12,336 nt of DNA, from assembly GCA_020054355.1 (NCBI GenBank), contig JAGVLI010000903.1:1-12336 (forward strand), read 5' to 3'. Shown piece after piece: positions 7,691 to 12,336 of this stretch; within the stretch, counting starts at the first letter, position 1, and every line of letters begins with the position of its first letter. The position numbers and the translations under genes are program-made. The DNA comes from Planctomycetales bacterium. Its GTDB lineage: Bacteria; Planctomycetota; Planctomycetia; Gemmatales; Gemmataceae. The notes beneath the pieces were generated by a model, which saw only the letters and a list, made by a program, of their open reading frames with translations, had not been told where the DNA came from and ran no database searches.

Positions 7691-8659
7691 ATGCTTCGTT
7701 TTCCAAAGCTCCTGCGTCATGTCCTGCTCTCGGCTTGCTTGCTGGTGACGCCCGCCCTCCTCGCCCAGCAACCGGCCGAGGTCAAGAAAACCCCGGCCAC
7801 CAAGTTCATCCGCGTCCAACGCGACGGCAACAAGGAGCCGACCGCGATGGAGACCGCCATCGTTCGGTATGTGCCGGCGCAGGGCGACGGCAAGCTGACC
7901 GTGGACCTGATCGGCGTGGTCCATGTCGGCGAGCGCGACTACTACGAAAAACTGAACAAGCACTTCGAGCAATACGACGTGCTGCTCTACGAACTGGTCG
8001 CTCCCCAGGGCGCCAAGGTGCCCAAGGGCGGCAAGCGCAACAGCGACAACCCGCTATCGCTGATGCAGGGCATGATGCAATCGGTACTCGGCCTGGAATC
8101 GCAGCTGGAACATATCGACTACACCAAGAAGAACTTCGTCCACGCCGACCTGTCGCCCGATGAGATGAAGGAAGCCATGAAGGAGCGCGGCGAAAATGTC
8201 TTCACCGTGACCCTCGGCGTCATCACCGACATGCTGAAGCAGCAGAACCTCCAGGAACGCAACAAGGACAAAGACAAGGACAAGAACCCGCACCAGCCCG
8301 ACCTCGACCCGCTGGCGCTGCTGGTCGATCCGGACGCCTCCAACAAGCTGAAGAAGATGATGGCCCAGCAGATGGAAGACATGGAATCCGGCGTCGGCGG
8401 GCTGGGCCAGACGCTCAACACCATACTGATTGCCGACCGCAACAAGGCGGCGATGAAGGTCTTCCAGAAGGAACTGGCCGCAGGTAAGAAGAAGATCGGC
8501 ATCTTCTATGGGGCTGCCCACATGCCGGACTTCGAGAAACGGCTGCGCGACGATTTCGGCCTGAAGCGCGACAGCGATCAGTGGTTGACCGCCTGGGACA
8601 TGACCAAGAAGCAGCGCGGCAACGCCCTGGAAGATTTGCTCAAAAACTTGCTGAAGTAA
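7691..8659 (+). CDS. Exported TraB/GumN/Tiki-like protein
   Basis: The 322-residue product has a clear signal peptide (MLRFPKLLRHVLLSACLLVTP, cleavage near ALLAQQ) and so works outside the cytoplasm. After it, VDLIGVVHVGERDYYEKL (71-88) and VLLYEL (97-102) match the start of the TraB/PrgY/GumN fold. IADRN (247-251) and IGIFYGAAHMPDFEKRL (269-285) match its end. The two GxxH motifs (Gly75-His78, Gly274-His277) plus Glu101 and Arg250 are the superfamily's conserved set, which in animal Tiki proteins forms a metalloprotease site. Between them lies a charged, methionine-rich stretch with a KDKDKDK run (192-198). ATG 7691 follows GAGGAA (7678-7683). A terminator follows the stop at once, so it is monocistronic. 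The family call is fairly good from the motifs; catalytic activity is inference. Confidence 0.75.
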   Translation: MLRFPKLLRHVLLSACLLVTPALLAQQPAEVKKTPATKFIRVQRDGNKEPTAMETAIVRYVPAQGDGKLTVDLIGVVHVGERDYYEKLNKHFEQYDVLLYELVAPQGAKVPKGGKRNSDNPLSLMQGMMQSVLGLESQLEHIDYTKKNFVHADLSPDEMKEAMKERGENVFTVTLGVITDMLKQQNLQERNKDKDKDKNPHQPDLDPLALLVDPDASNKLKKMMAQQMEDMESGVGGLGQTLNTILIADRNKAAMKVFQKELAAGKKKIGIFYGAAHMPDFEKRLRDDFGLKRDSDQWLTAWDMTKKQRGNALEDLLKNLLK

Positions 8660-8677
8660 CCCCAGAGTCCGCTGAAG

Positions 8678-8724
8678 AACGCGGCGAGCCGGAAGCCAAA
8701 ACTTCCGGCTCGCCGCGTTTTTTG
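8678..8724 (+). terminator. Rho-independent terminator of the TraB-like gene
   Basis: A perfect 18-bp stem (8678-8695 with 8702-8719; inner arm gcggcgagccggaag) encloses a six-base loop. It is followed by TTTTTTTG on the plus strand and starts 18 bases after the TAA stop. The minus-strand side lacks a T-run, so it serves the plus-strand gene. Confidence 0.92.
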
Positions 8725-8740
8725 TTTTGACAACACTCTT

Positions 8741-8811
8741 GTAGGGTCCGCTGTGCGGACCATTGAGCAACCCTCGCCCCGTCGATCGTTGGTCCGCACA
8801 GCGGACCCTAC
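8741..8811. repeat. Palindromic repeat doublet, copy 1 (REPIN-like)
   Basis: A 21-bp unit at 8741-8761 returns as an exact reverse complement at 8791-8811, with a 29-base spacer. The core of each unit is GGTCCGC-TGT-GCGGACC, itself a 7-bp hairpin, flanked on one side by GTAG. Two oppositely oriented short palindromes with a spacer is the arrangement of REPINs, non-autonomous elements moved by RAYT transposases. It lies in a convergent gap, where such elements are usually tolerated. No transposase is visible. Confidence 0.85.
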
Positions 8812-8819
8812 GAACTTTG

Positions 8820-8890
8820 GTAGGGTCCGCTGTGCGGACCATTGTGTTGCGTCATCTGCACTGTCGAGTGGCCCGCACGGCGGACCCTGC
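8820..8890. repeat. Palindromic repeat doublet, copy 2 (one arm degenerate)
   Basis: The unit at 8820-8840 is identical to the one at 8741-8761, and the identity extends through ATTG (25 bases in all). An inverted partner at 8870-8890 differs at three of 21 positions. The spacer is again 29 bases but its sequence is largely different from that of copy 1. The two doublets are tandem, with 8 bases between them and a 79-base period. The degenerate arm ends three bases from the TAG stop of the hydrolase gene, and looser similarity continues to that stop. Confidence 0.82.
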
Positions 8891-8893
8891 GAG

Positions 8894-10888
8894 CTAGTCG
8901 CGTTTCAGCCAGTATTCGAGCCAGTCGAAAGCATCGCGCTGAATCCATTCCGGAAAACAGTGCGTCTGGCCGGTGTAGGTCACGTAGAGCCGTTCGTCGG
9001 CCCGGTGCAGCTGGTAGACCTGCCGCAGCGCTTGATACGCCTGGGCGACCTGGGGAGCATTCGGCCAGAGGTCGTCGCGGACGCCGTGAGCGAACACCGG
9101 CCGCGGCGCCCAGAGCGCCATGCAGTCGTCGAAATCGAAGGGCAGCTTCCGCTTGCCGACCGGCGCTTGCAGCAACTTGCGGAAGGATGGCGACAAAATG
9201 CTGCTGCCCGGCGTCGTGTACGTGCCGGCGGCATCGGGCAGTGTACGCAGCAGCGTGAAAGGGCAGCTCAGCGCGATGACCGCCACCCGGTCGTCGAGAG
9301 CGGCCAGCATGGCCGTGCTCTCACCGCCGAGCGAATGACCGAGTGCGCCGATGCGTTTCCCGTCCACGAAAGAGAGCGTCAGCAGATAGTCGAGCGTGCG
9401 CTGATGGTCGTGGAGCCTCTGGCCGAGCATCGACCAGTGGGGGTCTTGCGCTTCCTGGCGGGTCGTGTCGTAGGCCGTGGCCCCCGGTGGCAGCCGTTCG
9501 CCCGCGCCGTAACTGTCGGCCGCGATCACCACGAAGCCCCGGCTGGCCAGGAACGGGCCGTAGTTGAGTTGGTAGTGCGCGCCGCCCAGGCCGACCGGCT
9601 CATCCTTGCCCTCGGGCACCGTCTGGTGATGAGCGAGCACGGCCGGAAACGGCCCGATGCCCGGCGGCACCAGCAGCCAGACGTTCATCCGTTCGGTTGC
9701 ACTGACGCGAATCGACACTTTGCGCCGCACATAGGACCGCGACACGCCGTTGAGCTGGGCCTGTGCGGGCACCGTTTCTTCTGAAACCAGCATCGGGTCG
9801 AGCGGCACGGACTTCGTCGTCAGCGCCGTTCCCAGCGACTGACGAATGGTCTTCTGCAACGGTTGGCGCTGCTCGTTCCAGGCCGTGGCGGTGCCGATTG
9901 GCTTGCCGGCCCGATCCTTCAGCATGGTTGGCAACGGGCCGAACTCCTTCTCGGCCTTGGCAACCATCTCGGTCAGCGGAGTCGGCGTCACGTAATGACC
10001 TCGGTCGAATTCCAGCACCAAGACCGCGTCCCGCCCAGTTTGTGGCACTTGAAAAGTGAACTGCTTCTGATCGGCGCGGAACCAGAGTCGCCGCGCCTTT
10101 GGCTCGACGACCTGCGGCGGATCGAGCAGCACTGCGCGGGTCAGTCGCAAGTGATCTTTCAGAATCGTGAGCTGCGCTGCTTCCGGCGCGGAGACAGCAT
10201 CCAGCCTGGCAAGCCAGGTCAGGCAGCCCGCCGGCGACGTGCCTTTCTGCCAGCGAGTGACCTTGGCGCTTTTCAAGACCAGCTTGAAGTCGTCGGGAGC
10301 AGCAGCCGCTTCAAACTCGGAGTTGTCGAGATAGCCGCTATAGCGCAGCTGGAACGCTTGCCGTGCCGAGAGCGTTTCGGACTTGGCCAGCGTTGCCGCC
10401 GTCTTGCAGGACTTGGCATCGCGTTCGATGAAAAAGGCGGTACGCTCCTGATCGATGAGTTTGCCAGCGCTGTCCAGCCAGGCAGCCCGCAATTCGAGTC
10501 CCCACGCCGCTCCCGGCGCGGACGCCGGTCCCATCGGCATGCCTTCAAAGACAACCGGGCCGGGCGAATGCCAGGCCAGGGCAATGGTCCGCTTCTCCTT
10601 CGGCGCCAGCTCGACGGCTTGCCGGGCCAGCGGATAGATCGCATCCAGGTGCCCATGTACTTCGGCAGCCAGGCTGCCGCGAACCGCTTGGATCGTGCGG
10701 TTTTCGAGCGTGACGCGAAACCGCGCCGGCAGCCAGTGCTTCAACAAGCGGGGGGTCGGATTGAAGTCGGTGGCGACCGGCTCGACGGCGATGACTTTGA
10801 CGGCCGGCTCCGCGGCGCGGAGTTGACTGAAACAAGCGCCAATGGCAAGCAGCAACAGGCAGCAGCGCGAAGGAATGGAATGAAGCAT
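8894..10888 (-). CDS. Exported alpha/beta-hydrolase with large N-terminal domain
   Basis: The 664-residue product begins with a signal peptide (MLHSIPSRCCLLLLAIGACF, cleavage near QLRA). Residues about 27-380 form an extension of beta-strand character that I cannot assign to a family. The catalytic domain runs from about 385 to the end. It shows the strand and oxyanion region VWLLVPPG...AHHQT (HQT from 421), a GKDEPVGLGG loop, the nucleophile elbow GHSLGGE with Ser519, Asp605 or Asp606 in GVRDD, and His643 in GQTHCF, a complete triad. HQT plus GKxEPVGL resembles the dienelactone hydrolase/acetyl-xylan esterase-like Abhydrolase_7 group, suggesting an esterase on plant- or algal-polymer side groups. 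ATG at 10888 has AGGGG about three bases ahead, a rather short spacing. It reads in the same direction as the upstream binding-protein gene, 153 bases away. Fold and triad are safe; substrate is unknown. Confidence 0.88.
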   Translation of the reverse strand: MLHSIPSRCCLLLLAIGACFSQLRAAEPAVKVIAVEPVATDFNPTPRLLKHWLPARFRVTLENRTIQAVRGSLAAEVHGHLDAIYPLARQAVELAPKEKRTIALAWHSPGPVVFEGMPMGPASAPGAAWGLELRAAWLDSAGKLIDQERTAFFIERDAKSCKTAATLAKSETLSARQAFQLRYSGYLDNSEFEAAAAPDDFKLVLKSAKVTRWQKGTSPAGCLTWLARLDAVSAPEAAQLTILKDHLRLTRAVLLDPPQVVEPKARRLWFRADQKQFTFQVPQTGRDAVLVLEFDRGHYVTPTPLTEMVAKAEKEFGPLPTMLKDRAGKPIGTATAWNEQRQPLQKTIRQSLGTALTTKSVPLDPMLVSEETVPAQAQLNGVSRSYVRRKVSIRVSATERMNVWLLVPPGIGPFPAVLAHHQTVPEGKDEPVGLGGAHYQLNYGPFLASRGFVVIAADSYGAGERLPPGATAYDTTRQEAQDPHWSMLGQRLHDHQRTLDYLLTLSFVDGKRIGALGHSLGGESTAMLAALDDRVAVIALSCPFTLLRTLPDAAGTYTTPGSSILSPSFRKLLQAPVGKRKLPFDFDDCMALWAPRPVFAHGVRDDLWPNAPQVAQAYQALRQVYQLHRADERLYVTYTGQTHCFPEWIQRDAFDWLEYWLKRD

Positions 10889-10915
10889 GGTCCCCTCGAA
10901 ACAAAGTGATAGGCA

Positions 10916-10933
10916 GCCTGGATTGAGCCAGGC
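10916..10933. other. Small hairpin between binding-protein and hydrolase genes
   Basis: GCCTGG at 10916-10921 pairs with CCAGGC at 10928-10933 around a six-base loop, within the 153-base gap. There is no T-run on either side, so a terminator function for the upstream binding-protein gene is doubtful. It may be a leader hairpin of the hydrolase or chance. Confidence 0.25.
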
Positions 10934-11041
10934 GGGGGGACACGCCGGAATGGCGTTGTGCAGGCAGCTTATCCGAATCTGGCCAGGACTGGTAGAAACT
11001 CTCTGGAAACTTCGGATTCAACGAAACAGGGACCGGTGGAT

Positions 11042-12336
11042 TCAGCCGCGCGGCTTCTCCCAGTTGCCGCCCCAATCCGCGAACAGCTTCTGCAAAAAGG
11101 CTTCCCAGGCGTCCCGGCTCCGAGTGCTGGGAAACGGCTCGGGCTGGATGGGTTTGCCGGAGAGCCAGAGAATCTCGAATCGGCCGTCGGCCGCGATTTG
11201 CCCGAGGCGCACCGTCTTCGCGGTATGCAGGGTGACAGGGTCGATGCGGACAGTGCCGCCCGGAGCGCGAAAGCTCTGCCCCTTGAATGCTTCGCGGACC
11301 GCCCCCGGCTCCACGCTGCCTGCCTTCGTCGCGGCCTGCGCCCAGAGGTGGACGCCGAAATAGGCTGCGTCCATCGGATCGGACGTTACCCGCGCGGGGC
11401 CGAAGCGCGCCTGGAACTTCTTCACGAACGCTTGGTTTTCCGGCGAGTCGATGGATTGGAAGTAATTCCAGGCCGCATAATCGCCGGCGATCGTGCCCAC
11501 ATCCAGGCTGCTCACTTCGTTCTCGCCGATGCTGAACGACATGGTGGGCGTCTTCGCGGATGTGACGCCCATGCCGCGCAGCTCGCGGAAGAAGGCGGTA
11601 TTGCTGTCGCCGTTGATGGTGTTCAGGATCAGGTCCGGCTTGCTGGCCAGGATCGCCTTGACCGCGCGGTCCACCTCGACGCTGCCCAGCGGCAGATATT
11701 CCTCGCCGACGATCTCCACCCCAGGATGCTTCTTCACCAGGTCGCGGATGATCGCGTGAGCGGTGCGCGGAAACACGTAGTCGGACCCGACCAGGAACAA
11801 ACGTCGCTTTCCCAGGATGCCGATGCCGTACTCCACGGCGGGTATGATCTGCTGGTTGGGCGTCGCCCCGGTGTAAACGATGTTCGGCGATTGCTCCAGT
11901 CCTTCGTGCTGCACGGGATACACCAGCAGATGGTTGAGTTTTTCCACCACCGGCCGGACCTGCTTCCGGCTGGAGGAGGTCCAGCAGCCGAAAACAACGG
12001 CGACCTGGTCCTCGGCGATCAGCTTCCGGCACTGCTCGGCGAAGCGGCGCGGCACGGACTCGCCGTCCGCGACGACGGGTTCGAGCCTGCGCCCCAGGAC
12101 GCCGCCCCGATCGTTGATTTCCCCGATGGCCAGCAGTGTGGCATCGACGACCGGCGATTCGCTTTGCCGCATGGTGCCCGACAGCGAATGCAGCACGCCG
12201 ATCTTGATGGGCGGTCCAGCGGCCGGCACGATCGGCGCTGGCGTTGGGTCCGGGCGCTTACCGAAGTACACAGCAGCGCCGAGCAGCAAGACCAGTGCCG
12301 CGCCGACGGGCCACAGCCACGGTCGGCAGATCGGAA
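11042..12336 (-). CDS. Membrane-tethered UrtA-like binding protein, 5' end cut by window; likely kinase sensor domain
   Basis: The binding domain matches urea/short-chain-amide ABC substrate-binding proteins (Peripla_BP_5, UrtA/AmiC type). Diagnostic stretches are IKIGVLHSLSGTM, AIGEINDRGGVLGR, VAVVFGCWTSSSRK, YPVQHEGLEQSPNIVYTGA, PNQQIIPA, VGSDYVFPRTA, GDYAAWNYFQS and VTSDPMDAAYFGVHLW. The frame stays open from 12289 to the right edge without an ATG or GTG. This upstream part adds RPWLWPVGAALVLLLGAA, a transmembrane segment preceded by arginine-containing sequence, then a proline-rich linker. A TTG start at 12289 would cut the membrane segment in half, so the gene most likely continues beyond the window. 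Planctomycetes encode Ser/Thr kinases fused through a membrane segment to exactly this binding domain, so this is probably the sensor half of one. No permease or ATPase genes are adjacent, which argues against simple urea import. The alternative is a lone anchored binding protein. Confidence 0.85.
   Translation of the reverse strand, partial: PICRPWLWPVGAALVLLLGAAVYFGKRPDPTPAPIVPAAGPPIKIGVLHSLSGTMRQSESPVVDATLLAIGEINDRGGVLGRRLEPVVADGESVPRRFAEQCRKLIAEDQVAVVFGCWTSSSRKQVRPVVEKLNHLLVYPVQHEGLEQSPNIVYTGATPNQQIIPAVEYGIGILGKRRLFLVGSDYVFPRTAHAIIRDLVKKHPGVEIVGEEYLPLGSVEVDRAVKAILASKPDLILNTINGDSNTAFFRELRGMGVTSAKTPTMSFSIGENEVSSLDVGTIAGDYAAWNYFQSIDSPENQAFVKKFQARFGPARVTSDPMDAAYFGVHLWAQAATKAGSVEPGAVREAFKGQSFRAPGGTVRIDPVTLHTAKTVRLGQIAADGRFEILWLSGKPIQPEPFPSTRSRDAWEAFLQKLFADWGGNWEKPRG

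Noticed and set aside
8264..8287. AAGGAC-type hexamer repeat in the TraB-like gene
   Set aside because: Only four imperfect in-frame units encoding Lys-Asp/Asn. It is a local protein low-complexity run, not a separate repeat element.
8741..8890. Possible CRISPR array because of regular 21-bp repeats and 29-base spacers
   Set aside because: Repeat orientation alternates, units are internally palindromic, there are only four, the gap between doublets is 8 bases, and no cas gene is present. A palindromic doublet explains it better.

Overview
The window is GC-rich chromosomal DNA (codon third positions mostly G or C) from what looks like a member of the Planctomycetota. That assignment is inference. 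It rests on a secreted formylglycine sulfatase of the iduronate-2-sulfatase type, a urea-type periplasmic binding domain tethered behind a membrane segment (an arrangement found in planctomycete Ser/Thr kinases), a very large secreted alpha-2-macroglobulin, many long signal-peptide proteins, wide gene spacing, and short nested palindromes in several intergenic gaps. No rRNA, tRNA, CRISPR array, transposase or phage gene was seen.

Layout from left to right. Positions 3-62 hold the last 19 codons of a plus-strand gene that enters from the left. A minus-strand block follows: an alpha-2-macroglobulin (208-5076) with an intact CVEQ thioester and its own terminator (154-185), a small glyoxalase-fold (VOC) protein (5230-5622), and an exported sulfatase (5771-7192). 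Gaps of about 150 bases separate these three genes, so they look individually transcribed rather than a tight operon. A divergent gap of about 500 bases (7193-7690) starts with a 28-bp perfect inverted repeat and leads into a plus-strand exported TraB/Tiki-like protein (7691-8659) with a textbook terminator (8678-8724). The convergent gap that follows carries two tandem palindrome doublets (8741-8890). Then come, on the minus strand, an exported two-domain alpha/beta-hydrolase (8894-10888) and the C-terminal part of a membrane-anchored UrtA-like binding protein (11042 to the right edge), which is probably the sensor half of a protein kinase.

How the genes fit together. All the genes except the VOC protein are predicted to act outside the cytoplasm: protease trapping (alpha-2-macroglobulin), sulfate-ester and carboxyl-ester removal from polymers (sulfatase, esterase-like hydrolase), a possible metal-dependent peptidase-like function (TraB/Tiki), and sensing of a small amide (binding protein). 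This fits the surface biology of a polymer-degrading planctomycete, but the spacing and mixed strands give no evidence that they form one system. I did not find a convincing new multi-gene system. The points most worth following are the intergenic palindrome families, which resemble REP/REPIN elements, the unusually long bait-region segment of the alpha-2-macroglobulin, and the probable kinase-binding-protein fusion cut by the window edge.
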